Shown here piece by piece: positions 12,601 through 24,400 of a DNA stretch of 64,000 nt. Below the pieces are notes generated by a model. The model ran no database searches. It saw only the letters and a list, made by a program, of their open reading frames with translations, and had not been told where the DNA came from. A program made the translations under genes and the position numbers. The DNA is from Trichopria drosophilae. Taxonomy: Eukaryota; Arthropoda; Insecta; Hymenoptera; Diapriidae. Position 1 is the stretch's first letter. Each line of letters opens with the position of its first letter. The stretch covers positions 1,497,001-1,561,000 of the forward strand of contig CM059585.1 in NCBI GenBank assembly GCA_030407085.1, given 5' to 3'.

Positions 12601-15600
12601 AGCATGCTGAATAAAACCTAACTCTGATGTATATCTGTTTCTTTATTCTATGTTTATTCAATCTTTTACAACACAGCGAAAGGGTTAAAGTTGACGAAAT
12701 TCCGCATGCTTAAAAAAAAAATCGTTCCGATTGGATAATGTGTGACGAAATGGCGGCCATTTGAAAAAAAGTGAATTTTAAATCTTGAAATACCGCTTTT
12801 TCGATTTAATTTGGCATACCACCACAAAGCCTCAGAAGCATTTTTAGGTCAAAATAAAAAACACGTGCCTCATGAAATTTGAAGTGGAACACTAGCTCAG
12901 AGTTACAAAAGAATCAAAGACATCGATTTTTTTTGCTGGGTGAACCCATTTGGAATAGGCCACATACGAAAGCTTTAAATACGCTGAAATTGATTCGTAA
13001 TCTTTATGTTGTCCCTGAAAATAAATACATAACACAAAAGTATGAAAAGAAAATCCATGTTACTTCTAATTTCTTTTATCATTTTTAATAGTAAAGAAAA
13101 AAACATATGCATTAAATGAAGTGTTTGTAATTATTTTCAGTCTGAAGAAGTTGCGGTCAGTGTGGCACAATGGCTAAAGTGGCGTACTTTCATGTGATGC
13201 ACAAATGGCTGAACAAAAAGGCGCTTTTTCAGAAATTGGTTTCATCCTAATTTTGTTTAATTCGTTACTATTCTGACGAGAAATATTTATTTTCTGTGAT
13301 ATTTAGTCATAAGCGACATATCTTAAATCATTAGTGATTTGTATAAATATTGTCATATATTTAGTATCAAATTATGTAAATAGTGAACACATATTTTCAG
13401 ACATTTTTTTAATCGATCAAGCGCAACATAGATTTTTATATTAACGTTTATTTTTCGACAGTTTTATTCACTTTGAAGCCAGTCAAGTGTTCATGATAAA
13501 ATAATTGTTTGAATTGTTGTTGGTATCATGTATGTAATTACATGCTGGTTTGAAATATTCAATATGCTATAACAAATTTTATATCAATAAATTGCTGTAA
13601 ATTTTTAATTTTTACCTGATTTATATGGAGCTTGTGAATTTTATCAAGTTCATTTAAAATTGTACAGTTTCGAAAGCACACTTTTTGATTCCACCATTTT
13701 GTCGAATAGCCACTCGAAAAATTCTACTTAAGTTTGAAGAAGGACCAATGTTCGTTTAAGTAAACACGTACACAAGCGCCAGGATTACGGGTAATCATAT
13801 TTAAATTAATCCACTTCTAGTGTTACTTAACTCGTTTTATAATAATCGATTTAGTACAGTTAATCTGTGATTTTTTGTGGAAAAAATACCTTACTCGAGA
13901 TTATTGCGTAAATCGTTAGTGGTACATGGGACTAACTAAAATAATAAAGTTGTGATCTTTGAGGAAAAGCGTAAAACTCAAAATTTCTTTACATCTCATT
14001 TTTCGCGAAAACAATAAGTCGTAGTGAAAAATGTTTCAAACAAAAGTTGCAAAGAATTAAATTCCCGAGTAAGGTATTTTAAATATTTAAACGCCGTTTT
14101 CAGCACAGACTGACTGTACTATTCAGATTTAATCGTTTTAAATAACCAAAGAAGTTTTTACATATAATTGTTGACAAATATGCGGTGATAATTAAGCAGA
14201 AATGTGTAAAAATATAACCCCTATATTTATTTTATAAATTCATAGAAAGTATTGCTGACAATATTAAAAAAAATACCAAATTAATAACCCGAATTCTATT
14301 TGACGAATTTAGTTAGTTGATTCTATTCAATGTATTTACTCTGAATATTTAAGAAATACAATTTTTGTAGTTTTTATTTCAACTATTCTAAATAGCGAGT
14401 GATTATTAATGGCGATTTAAATAAATAATAATAGTAAAATATTTTTGGAATAATTTTTATAGGAATTTATTCCTCTTAAATATACCCCATACAGAAAGAA
14501 ACTATTTATGACGATGCAAGTTGTTATAGAAAAATGTAATTCATTCCAGTAAAAATATTCGATTTGAATTTAGGAACATTGGTTAGTTAAAACCAGTTAA
14601 TGACTGGTTAATAAAGAGCCCGTTCAAAATATTAGTCTTAAAAAAGACCCACAAGAAGTCGAAGCATCAACAAAAATTAATATTTATGCAGTACTCCATT
14701 TTGTGTAAATATTTTATTCTTGTACATCCCATAATACTAACTAAACCGAAAGATACCTTAATGGACCATAGAAGAAATCAATAGATATTATTTTATTAAT
14801 AAGAAATATGTTTACGCGATGTAGTTAAATGCACCTTTTTTCACAAAAGATATCTAATAAAGTTGGGAATTGCAGCACATTATTATTAATTATTTAAATT
14901 TAAGTAGCTACTGTGTATATAAATCAAAGTTAGATGTATTGATTATTACTTACCAACAAATTTAGTGTTTGGAACCACTGGTCCGAGTTATTCTATATTT
15001 TTTGTAATGAGTAATCAAAATATTATTCAATGTCCGCATTCAAGTTTGATATTTACTTTTCGTATACCATATACTTTAACTAGATTTTAAAAATTCATTT
15101 TGAAATTATATTTGATTATTTTAATTTTTATAATTTCGATTACTATTTTGTGAATATATCGAGGAAAATACTTGCGGACATAAATACACTGTTGCAAAAT
15201 GCCTGTGCAAACAATAAATTCAATCAATTTGATTAAAATTACGTTTGACGTTCCAGAATTCAATTCGAACTTTAAATATTAAAAAATGTATAAAATAACT
15301 CTAAATAAACCTTATCAGAGAAGTTAATATAAACTTTATATGGTTACATTTACCGCTTATGTAACGAGATATATTATATTTCAGTATTTCAAGTACCTTC
15401 CGGAAAAAGAAAGGCAGGCTCGGTTAAATATGTGCTCAAGGCACAGATCCAAGTTCAAACGAAGGCCAGACACGCCAGAAAGTGAGAGCATACAAAATTC
15501 TAGTTTTCTTTTCCATGTCTCTAATTATATCATAAATATAATTAATTTAATATCTTTTACAGGTTTTTGGGATCCGGGCTTTCCTGCAACACCAACGCAG

Positions 15601-15618
15601 TTTCGAGAAAATATGTAA
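5152..15618 (+). CDS. RBBP8 (CtIP): CtIP/Sae2-family DNA end resection factor, N-terminus missing
   Basis: Homologues bind the MRE11-RAD50-NBS1 complex in the nucleus, promote 5' end resection and so start homologous recombination. Four exons are seen: 5152-6615, 6671-6782, 15385-15481 and 15563-15618, all with GT-AG introns and compatible phases (575 complete codons, then a stop). The first holds a long low-complexity, Ser/Thr-rich region with many SP/TP sites (SPIKSP, TPIKSP, HSPP), typical of CDK-regulated disordered CtIP sequence. The last three form the SAE2-type C-terminal domain: DPVRKK, GHDCRECEN with its CxxC, then YFKYLPEKERQARLNMCSRHR with the CSRHR motif, TPES, FWDPGFP and a stop. 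The first exon continues upstream in frame from an acceptor, so the N-terminal tetramerisation region should lie upstream or outside the window. The ATG at 5168 could also serve as a start. The protein ends soon after FWDPGFP, earlier than in vertebrates. Confidence 0.92.
6671..6782 (+). CDS. RBBP8 (CtIP): CtIP exon B: start of SAE2 domain
   Basis: A 55-bp intron precedes it (acceptor TTTCGCAG). It encodes IPGRETVDPGYVYKEDP, then VRKKSDKARLEGHDC and RECEN. The CxxC pair is conserved in CtIP homologues. The donor is AAC|GTAAGT, at a codon boundary. Confidence 0.92.
7621..8955. mobile_element. piggyBac-like non-autonomous element, near-complete palindrome
   Basis: The element begins CCCATTAACGCCCAAAGGA and ends with the reverse complement (TCCTTTGGGCGTTAATGGG), flanked on each side by TTAA (7617-7620 and 8956-8959). 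TTAA target duplication and termini starting CCC are piggyBac hallmarks. The two halves are inverted copies almost to the centre near 8290, so the arms are about 640 bp with a very short loop. There is no transposase frame. A 35-bp tandem duplication (CCTTAAAATGTCATT motif, about 8416-8478) is present only in the right arm. Confidence 0.75.
9150..9863. mobile_element. Tc1/mariner-like fold-back element
   Basis: Inverted arms are clear: 9207-9305 (AAGCTTTCAATTGGTGCATT and following) matches the reverse complement of 9640-9745. Beyond the right arm, the sequence ends with the reverse complement of TACACTACCGGCCAAAAGTT, ending at a TA (9864-9865), a terminus typical of Tc1/mariner elements. The left terminus is degraded; a weak candidate lies near 8994. 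No transposase is present. Confidence 0.5.
9969..10152. repeat. 184-bp near-perfect palindrome
   Basis: CATCCCAGTAAACGAAAACG at the left is mirrored by its reverse complement at the right end, and the match continues inward for about 85 bp. It is a compact fold-back MITE or satellite-like hairpin with no coding content. Confidence 0.75.
10159..10838. repeat. Repeat built from one forward and several reverse copies of a module
   Basis: A module with the words ACTAGGT, TATAGATTTTGGGCCGCTGA and GAATTGGTCC at 10165-10230 reappears inverted at about 10600-10650 and 10775-10835, and in degraded form near 10440-10490. Similar GGTCGCTGAATCCGAAT words occur at about 12587, 43170 and 44760. Short ATG frames inside it are accidental. 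Confidence 0.6.
10872..11990. mobile_element. Long-TIR non-autonomous DNA element
   Basis: The left end TTATTTTTATTGCGTGGTTG at 10872 and about 75 following bp (to GGGTTGTGCTATTTT) match the reverse complement of 11918-11990 with few changes. No transposase frame lies between. A second element is nested at 11600-11867. Confidence 0.65.
11600..11867. mobile_element. Nested TA-flanked MITE
   Basis: Termini GGCACCCGACAG and CTGACGGGTGCC are near-perfect inverted repeats flanked by TA on both sides (11598-11599 and 11868-11869). It is 268 bp and non-coding. The interior is less AT-rich than its host element, which suggests separate origin. Confidence 0.55.
15385..15481 (+). CDS. RBBP8 (CtIP): CtIP exon C: CSRHR segment
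   Basis: The acceptor is TATTTCAG. The frame reads YFKYLPEKERQARLN, then MCSRHRSKFKRRPDTPE, the most conserved part of the family. The donor is GAAA|GTGAGA, giving a split Ser codon. Confidence 0.93.
15563..15618 (+). CDS. RBBP8 (CtIP): CtIP exon D: C-terminal exon
   Basis: The acceptor is CTTTTACAG. It encodes the end of a split Ser, then FWDPGFPATPTQFRENM and TAA. FW-x-x-GFP-x-T is the family signature just before the vertebrate C-terminal tail. An AATAAA hexamer at 15804-15809 is a candidate polyadenylation signal. Confidence 0.92.
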
Positions 15619-16420
15619 ATGCATTTATCATTTGTTGATTGAAGCCAGTCACTGCCGGTCGATGTAGCTTCAATCAAATGCGAAATACTAACATTCGTTG
15701 ACGATGTGATTGCAACTAGAAATGTAATATTTGTAAACGTGATATATATATATATTTGTACGAGATTTATATGTTTATTACTGCGAAAAGTGTTATTTTG
15801 ATTAATAAAACTGATTTGAACATAGATTGATTTATTTCTTTTACAACATATATTATAATCTTCAGTAACACAGCATATAGTATTCCATTTATATAGATAC
15901 ATTTCTGTTTTACACAAAAATATAGAATCTTCTCTGCGAGTCAATGGTAAAAGAGGCTAAAGAAATTCTTCTGCCGCAGAATCGTCCACTTCATTGACCG
16001 AATGCGATCGGTTCGCGTATAGCGAACTTTTGAGACGCGTGTGTGTACGGTGCACGAATTAATCCGATGATTATCGAACACGTCGTATTTGAGACATCGG
16101 AATTCTTCGTGCACTTGCGAGAGAAAGTATGGACGGTAATGTCGGGTGCATTTACTATATATTTGTGCGATTTTTGGCCAGTGACGTGGACGTCTGTCGT
16201 AATTAAACAACTACGCATATTCCGTACATTGCAGATATATTAATTATTAAAAACTGCTTGGAAGAGATAGTCGTTGGACTAAAATTGTGCGTCGAAGGCA
16301 ATTTAGGTAATTTACGCGTGCTACCTTAAAGCGTTATGGTGGTGTCACGACAATTGGTAACAGGATGGATCACAAACAAAAAATCGTCGACGAAAATATT
16401 AAGAACAATTACAATAGAAA
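15619..16420. other. CtIP 3' UTR and intergenic DNA
   Basis: The CtIP 3' UTR probably ends shortly after the AATAAA at 15804-15809. A more GC-balanced block at about 15950-16250 has overlapping ATG frames on both strands, but none has a recognisable motif, so no gene is called. Confidence 0.45.
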
Positions 16421-16512
16421 CCCTGAGATGAAAATCTAAAAGAATCCCTGAGACGAAAATCTAAAAGAATCCCTGAGACGAAAATCTAAAAGAATCCCTG
16501 AGACGAAAATAC
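16421..16512 (+). repeat. 25-bp minisatellite, 3.7 copies
   Basis: The unit CCCTGAGACGAAAATCTAAA plus AGAAT repeats at 16421, 16446, 16471 and 16496. The first unit has one change (ATG for ACG) and the last is cut short. Confidence 0.9.
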
Positions 16513-16987
16513 AAAACGATGAAATAGTTTTTGAGCTTTCTCTGTTTCTGGATTTACCTTCCAAGTTCGTTTAAAAAAATTACGGTAGGTATTCACAATT
16601 GTACTGATTATTATTTACAGTTAGTTATTGTTTCATAACTTGTATTCTAGAAATATAAGAAGACCTTATTCTGAGATGTCCAGCGTCTCATCATACTACA
16701 TTATTTCATCCGTTTACTTGCAATGTTATTTGTAATATTCTTGACTACGATATTTTGTCTTTGATCTACTGCCACAGTTTGTAGTGACACCGATGCGAAT
16801 CGATAACAAAGTAACTTTTTAAAGCGTTTAAACGATAAATAAATAAACTAAAACTAAGCGATGTGGGAGCAAAATGGCCCACATATTTTACCATCCGTGC
16901 ATTTCTATCGAATGTTTAGGATTACGTTGAAGGAGAACTGCTCGCAATTCTTTCTTCCCCTATGGGATGATGCACGCGACGACATCC

Positions 16988-17048
16988 GAGGAAGCGAGAG
17001 CCAACCCTGTGGGAGGCTGGGACCACAGGGTAGGCTCTGCCCGTCCTC
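16988..17048. ncRNA. Candidate 61-nt hairpin RNA
   Basis: The sequence folds into a long hairpin. ACCCTGTGG (17004-17012) pairs with CCACAGGGT (17023-17031) around a 10-nt loop. The stem extends through an A-A mismatch to AGAGCC/GGCTCT, then past a small internal loop to GAGGA/TCCTC. Its size and arm lengths (about 25 nt each) are pre-microRNA-like on either strand. There is no proof of transcription; it could be part of the IA-2 3' UTR or a repeat. Confidence 0.3.
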
Positions 17049-17692
17049 AGTTTTGTACGGACGTACCCGAATTTTCCTAAGTCTTTTCTTTCCCTTCTTC
17101 ACTTTTCAATTTAAATATATACACTTACGCATGGACATGTCATATATCTTTTACACCATTATACGATATATAGTAAAATATTCATCAATAATTTCAGTAT
17201 ACTTTCATATAATAGCGATACATCCAATTACGTTACGTATTCGTATTGTTGTCCCGAGAACGTAAAAGTGCGCACATGAAAACTGGGTTGTGATCCTTAC
17301 TAGTTTAGTAATTGCACCGAGTAGCAGAGTAAATCTGGGCATTGATTTGGCATTCCAAGTAATAAGTAGAAACGATCTAATGGATTGTCTCGACAATTCA
17401 ATTGTCATTCCACTTAATTTTTGATTACAAATGAAAACCCCTATTTACTCTGCTTAACATACATACACAGCATAGAAATTGTGCAAGTATAGTCGCGATT
17501 CATAGCGCGGTAGGTACCTCGAGCGGTTCCTGACTCGGGATTGTCGCGACGAGGATATTTATATTTTTGTTTTGCGCATCAATTTTTGGGGATCGTGTCT
17601 GTTCCCCTGTTTTCCGTAGTCTAATGCTCTCCTGCTGTTTTAAGCGTATTTGAAAGGAAATCAATATAATCGTAACTTTACCGAGTCGTAAA

Positions 17693-18073
17693 ATGTTGAC
17701 GCCGAAAGTAAAGGCGCAAATTTGTACATCGGACCCGAGATATCCTTTCGTAATTTACTGGTCACGACAGATGTCACGAACACCGATTCTCAGTCGACGA
17801 TACGTGTGATAGCACTCTTTATATAGGCCGTCCATAAAATCTAATTAGTTTTAAATTTTCAGGTCAATGTTGATAAGGTCGAAAACTCTTTTACAAACGA
17901 ACTGATGATCAAAGAATGTCCTGATAAAATTAAGGACTGTCGCAGGTATGAGGTAAAATTGTCAGTGCAGATTCACGGTCGATCGAGATTAGTATCTCGA
18001 ATTCGTGACGAAGTAATTATAAGTTACACGAAATTGGATTTCCTACAACCCACTACTAATTTGTCAATTGTAT
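17693..18073 (+). other. Possible small + strand exons between the convergent genes
   Basis: A frame without stops runs 17845-18073. Inside it, 17863-17945 is bounded by a good acceptor (TTAAATTTTCAG) and a good donor (CGCAG|GTATGA). An ATG at 17693 starts a 19-codon frame that could splice in phase from a weak donor at 17750. No family is recognised. It could be a lineage-specific gene, a non-coding transcript antisense to the IA-2 3' UTR, or chance. Confidence 0.2.
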
Positions 18074-18137
18074 AATTTCAGTTAAAAAGACTGGTCACGA
18101 TTTCGACCACATCTCAACGACCGAAGAAGATGCGCGT

Positions 18138-18417
18138 TTATTGATCGGACTTAGTGGTTTGTTGAGGAACGCTACTCGTCCCGTCCTCTACCGGCTTATC
18201 GACTTGTACGGCTGGTAGAGCTTTAAGAATGGCGTGCACTTCTTCGGCGACAGCCATCAGGACAAACTCGAACTGCTTTTTGTTGGCGACCATATCTGGC
18301 CGCTGATCCCTGATGTGCTCCAAAGTTGCGGCGATGTCTATTTCCTTAGCACCCTTTGCCATTCGATTCAGCACCATATCGATCAAGCAATAAGTACCGG
18401 TGCGTCCTCCTCCGTCA
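18138..18417 (-). CDS. PTPRN (IA-2, ia2): IA-2 last exon: PTP loop and C-terminus
   Basis: It begins with the base completing Ser of HCS, then [38 protein letters not shown] and [14 protein letters not shown]. This is nearly the vertebrate IA-2 C-terminus, followed here by an extra Ser/Thr-rich tail of about 20 residues and TGA. Confidence 0.96.
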
Positions 18418-21400
18418 CTATTGAAGGATAATAGTTAAAAAATATTTTTAAACGTTTAAAATGGCTTAAAAATGTCAATTTCAAATTTAAATGGGTTGCA
18501 TACAAACCTGCAGTGTACCACGATCGGACAAGATCTCCCTCTGTAAGACTTGTTTACTTTCCTACGGAATTCAAGTAGCGCCTTTATAGAGTGCGGTACT
18601 CCGTTTTGTGGCCAAGAAAGATAATGGAACTGCGTGACTGTACGGGTCTCGCCGGTACGTAAATTCTTAAGGTAAAAGGAGCGCACCAAGTAATCGTCAC
18701 ACCAAATGTGCTCAGAAACCAAATGAACTTCGTAAATATGATAGAGCTCGGATCCTTCTTCCGGCCAATAACGATGACATTGTGCTTGACCTTCTTCAGT
18801 GAGCCTAGTCAGCATTACGATGACGACGCTTCCTTGTTCCCATACAAGTTGCCAAAAGTCCGCAGACGTCTGAGGCATCGGCCCTTGAGTCGCTATGTAT
18901 GCCGGGTTACGAGGATCGTGATCGGTCTGTAAAAAAAAAACATCATATTAGGACGCTCTACGTTAAGAAAGTAATTCGCTAAATTAACGAACTAATTATG
19001 CTAAACATCGCTAATTTGAGCATCGTGTTGACTATCCTTTGTGAAAAATAGCTAATAAGAATTTTAGTAACAGGTTTAAACATCCGGTCCTAAATACACA
19101 GTATAAATAGTTTAATTTAAAAAATCACAGTTGTTTCTAATGATAAATTGAAATCGATTTTTAATTTATTTGGCAACATTAGCGCTGGTGTTTATGTACT
19201 TCAGCCGTACTTCGGTACCAGCATCGCGCATGTGTGCATTTGTGTGATACGTTTTGTTCTGAGCCAAACGAAGCCTTTGCTTATTTACAAGGCGTTTAAT
19301 CCGATGCAACCAAATTACTAATTACTAGCATCTCTTGCATTTTTGTTTTTGCTTTAGGATGGGTCGTATGAAAGCCTTCGCTAATTATTTCCTTTTAAAA
19401 TGGGCAAATCGACGGAAACAGTTGCACTTGTTTACACACACAAGGTGTCTTCACCTCGTGGCGGATATAACACATCGCCAACTGTTTCCTACAGAAAACG
19501 TACAAATTGTCGACAAAAGTTGGAATTCCTCTCCGCGTGGGGGACAAACGCTTCCTACTTTTAGTACAGTAAAACCTCTCTTATTCGAACTTCTATTATT
19601 CTAATTGCCTTTCTTATTCTAATTGTCCAGCCTCTCTTATTTCAATCGTTCCCCCACAAGTCTTCTCCAGAGGAGAATAACAGAGGTCGGCACCATCTTG
19701 AAAAACTTTACTAATTAGAATAAGAGAGGTCCTACTGTATACAAATAATAGATACGTTTGACCGCTTTTACTCAGTAATCTTTCTACAACTGTTTCCTAC
19801 AGTTTGCCTGCTAATTAGGGACGTAGTTGCATATTTTTTACATATAACTATCTGAGGTGTAGGAAAATGTTAGGTTAGTGCCTCTTGTAACTACTGCGCA
19901 AACATTGCCCTTACCTGTAACTACTGCGTATACATTGCAGGTCACACCTGTCTAGTGTGAATACCTAATCTAACCTCACTTTGATTCCTTTATTTATTTT
20001 TAAAATTAAGAAACTATGCGATGGATTATGGTATGTTTTGTTTGTATTGGATACATTCGTTATTGGTGTTTCTTTTCTTTACATATTTGTATTTTGGACA
20101 TTTTCGTTTATAGAACTAGATATTTACACCTGTAATCAGAATTTGAAGAGAGTCCTTATGGAACTATCGCTCTTGCCTCAGCTGTTAATTTGATTGAATC
20201 ATGTATTTCTAGACCTCCAATTCAAATTTAAGAACTAAAGTGGTTCAATACGTATTAAATATCATTCAGAAATGAATTTTTTTGTGATTTTATTTGCAGC
20301 ATTTTCTAGTGTAATGAGAAATTGAACACAAAACGTATACACGAGTGGTAGCGAAGATGGAACGACCATCGAGTTTTATTTTCTGTTACATTCAAATGAC
20401 ACTTATACGTGACTTAGTTCAATAAATAGATTCTTCCCTTTATGAAAAAAAATTCCATTAGCCATTTTTCAAGTGTAACATACGTGATGAACATATTTAA
20501 AATGTAACCAATATTAGGGTACGGGGAGTAAATAAGTAACGCGTAATACAATTCTTTGTGTAAAATTAATAGTATATGTTTACAATTCAGAATAAAAAGA
20601 AATATAATTAAAATTAAAAGACCAATCAAGAGAAAAAAATAAAAGAGGAACGCAAAATCGGGAACTGAAAGGGCTATTAAAAAAAAATATTATTTAGTTT
20701 ATAACTTTTCAAGTCCTTACAATGGTATATTACCCCTTAAAAGGAAAAGAATAATCTGGACTGTATTTAAAACAAAACAACGTATATCAATAATACATCA
20801 ACTAAATGTTTTTAAGGAATCGGACATCATTAAGGTAAAAATAACTCAGTGAACGCCCATATTACGTAATTTAAATGAACCCTAGTTTACATCCGGATGA
20901 AAACAACAATTTTAGCGATACTTGTAAAATATAGGTGGGAATAGGAAGGGCGGAGAAAATATAAGGAAACAAATTAATATTAATAAGGGACAACATAGTG
21001 GGAGAGACAAGGACAGACACATAAGAGTGGACTGCTAAAATTAGAATAACAATGTAAAAATACTTGAATGCAATGAAATTAAATTTTATGTTTTTCAGGA
21101 CAAGGTGTTGACGGATATTTCGTCATAAAAATAATCAATGTGACCTAATTTCGTTAACTGTACACCGAACGCAAGCTGCTGTAAATAATCAGTGAATTAA
21201 ATTAAGGAAAACCATTACCGAATTAAGCATATAATACACTCACATACTCATTGAACTTGCAAGCTCTTTGTCTACATGCCTTTCGAACCATTCGCACACT
21301 TACCGACTTCTGTTAATGGCAAAGCGGCATCCGGAACAATCAATCAGTCGGAAGTGATTTTTTTTCAGTGATCTTATACTGGTTTTGTACTCTATAAATT

Positions 21401-24400
21401 TCTTGGAGGACAAATTTACTATTGATTTCTGGCTAAATATAATACTAACTCCATGTCAGTTCTTGAAAATTTAAGATATTGGCTAGAATATAGTGCATTA
21501 AACGCGAAGAAACACTTCATTCATCGCATCACTTATATATATTTTTCTTTACTCATCTTTTGTCTGTGCACATTAGGAGATCTATCAAAACCCACTTTTA
21601 ATATATATTGAAAATCATTTTTTTGAAAATATGGTATCTCTTGTAGTGTTTCCCAGTAAAACATGCCCTCCAAGAAATTGATAGCCGATGGCATCAATCA
21701 GTATATTGCTTCATATCTCTTATAACATTGATAAAATACAGCTTCATTTTTACAACTTAATTTAGAAATGACTATTAAAAAACGTGTCTTCTCTAAAAAC
21801 ATGTCTTGTGTAAAAATGTAAATGTACAAAAATTTAAAATGCTTCTTTTTGTAGTATTACGCACTAAAAAAAAATTCTGCAGTTAAAAATATTAGAAGCG
21901 TTTCTATTAGTCCACAACTGGATTTCTTATTATTTTAACCTCTTTTTTTAATACGACTCTTCCATGGTTGCGCCAATAAAAGTTATTTTACAGTTATCAG
22001 ATAAAATACGAGAAGTATTTAATGTCAATAGATTTCCTTTTAAGGGTTCAATGTAGATTTATTTACAATGTCCATTTGTAAGAAACGTGGGGTTTATATA
22101 CATATACCTGTAATTTTGAAGCTGCTAAAGATATAATAGATGCATAGTTATTGTCGATACGCGGTAACGTTTTTTCAAATGTTTTGTTCATCCTTTAAAG
22201 AATACAACAAATTATATCCGATTTTCACGGCGACATCTAAATCGTCAAAACGAACAAAACGTTTGAAAAGAAGCCATAATTTCGGACATTTTTTTGTCCA
22301 CTTTTAGAAAACAACTTTTAAATCCTTTATTGTTTTTAAAACAATATATTACAAGTTTATGAACAAGACTTTTAAAAATTGATAATATATATAAATAGTC
22401 GATTTACTTTAGATGCTCCAAAGTTTGCGAAACAGGTGGAAGCTGGGCTAACTCCAGAGGTATGAATTACCATACTTTTTTTAAGACTTCCATTGTAATA
22501 AGTCGATGTTAGCCCCTCAAGGAAATTAGATACATATGAAAAAAGAATCATAGAATGTGCACAACATATAAGACGCCATAAAAATCGGAGAACGAGGAAG
22601 AAGGGTGAGAACAGAGTTACTTACAATTGTCGATGCATTTATGTAGTCGGAGTTGTTGATATTAGCAAGATCATTCAATACGACCCTGGAGTGGCTGTAA
22701 GGGAGAGCAGCACCGTATCTATTGTTTTTTGCATTAGATTCAGATTCCGCGATTGCAGTCGATGATGGATCAGGCTCGTAAGCACTCAGTGCAGCCCACT
22801 CTTCGTCTAGTCGCTCTTGATTCTTAAGATGATCTTCCATGTAGGACTACAATTAAAATTTGTTAAATAATGTGCTTTCTTTACCTTAAATGTTAATGCA
22901 TATAATACAAATTAGTAACTACCAAAACCATATGTCCTGTCGATATGTCCATGTTAGTTAGGGTTGGTTCGTCACTCCAAGATGAGGTGCTGGACCTATT
23001 CGATGGAGAGTTGTTGGATTCGCTCACTCCTTTGATCATGTTGAAGTGATTTGTCTGCCGATTGGCTGTTTTTTCTGAAGTCTGTTTCGCTTGCATTCTA
23101 GCTCTGCAGAGATCTTGATAGTCCTTTGAAGCTTCCGGGTCAGGTGCTTCTAAATTAGCTAGCTTGGCACGTGATTTGGCATGCCGACGAGCAACTACTA
23201 AAACAACTGCAGCCGCACCAGTTGCAGCGGCAACACCTGCTGCCACTACTGCTCCGAACATGCTAGAGCTCATAGTTGTGTCGCTTATAGCTTCGAAAAT
23301 TGGAGGTAGCTTGATCTGTAAGATCAGGAAAAGCACACGTTCCAAAAATTAAGGTTTTGTTGCCACAAAAAACGATGAGCCATTATCAGTAATAGTATCA
23401 GTAATTATCAGTAATAGATCTAGAGAACTAGAACTAGAGAATATCAAATTTTATTGTTATAAGTATCAAGTTAAGTTGTTTTTCTTAATAAAAAGTGTAA
23501 AATTACAAATGCTTACAAAAATGTGATGAATGGTGTACTTATAGCCCTTACCTTGTCGCCAATTCCTGCTTTCAGCACTTCAAGTTTGAGGCGATCTCGA
23601 ATGACATGTCGGACATTGACTAAAACAATTCAAATATATTATTTTCTGTATTAAATATAGGTATTAATCATAAAGCTAAATTGGCAACAAATTTATCAAA
23701 TCAGTAAGTAATTGTCAATTACATTTTAGTACAGGTTTTGGATATTTTCTATTGTATGTTATATATCTTGAAACCATCAATTATATTCGAAAACTTACCA
23801 ATTCTATATATAACATCTGTCGAATTGAGGTTTTGTGTGTTCTCGTCTACTTTGAAAGTCACTTCAAAATCTCCTACTCGAATGTCCTTAAGAACTCCAT
23901 ACTCCATGCCGGTTAAATTTTCAATCTAAGAAATAAACAAATTTGGTACTTATACGATTTAAGATGCGATTAAATACCAACTTTGGTTTTTACATCTCCG
24001 TATTTGTTTATTTTTTTCACACTCCCTATATTGCGGGAATAAAATATCACTTTCTCTCCCTAGGGAGCAAAATAAGTTTTTTCTACCTTAGTGCAGAATG
24101 TACTATTTAACGCTCAAAGTATATAAAACAAAACAAAGGATTTTTAAAAATTTACAGATGTAATAGAATGTTATTATCCGAGAAGATACATACCATTCTT
24201 ACAAGAGTTTCTCCATCTGGCCAAGATTGAAATGCTTCGTTAACCACGACGTAGACGTGATCCATATCAACATTTTGATGAGTAGCTTTACCCTCCTTCT
24301 TCTCTTGAGGCGAAAAGACGTCATTCTGTACATATGGAACGCGGTTTATATATTTGAAATTAATGAAGATATGTTTTCAAATAAAATGAACTCACCTCAT

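Larger units (their letters stand above)
6783..15384 (+). other. 8.6-kb CtIP intron rich in fold-back elements
   Basis: This intron separates two halves of one small conserved domain. It is mostly repeats: a piggyBac-like palindrome (7621-8955), a mariner-like fold-back (about 9150-9863), a 184-bp palindrome (9969-10152), a multi-copy module (10159-10838) and a long-TIR element (10872-11990). From 12000 to 15384 the sequence is AT-rich with no supported gene. A word like TTCGGATTCAGCG near 12587 belongs to the module at 10159-10838. Confidence 0.75.

Noticed and set aside
16861..17265. 134-codon + strand frame around the hairpin
   Set aside because: No motif, no splice context, and the sequence is dominated by the hairpin and AT-rich tail; no protein is supported.
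18708..18932. + strand frame across an IA-2 exon
   Set aside because: Antisense shadow of the PTP domain exon.
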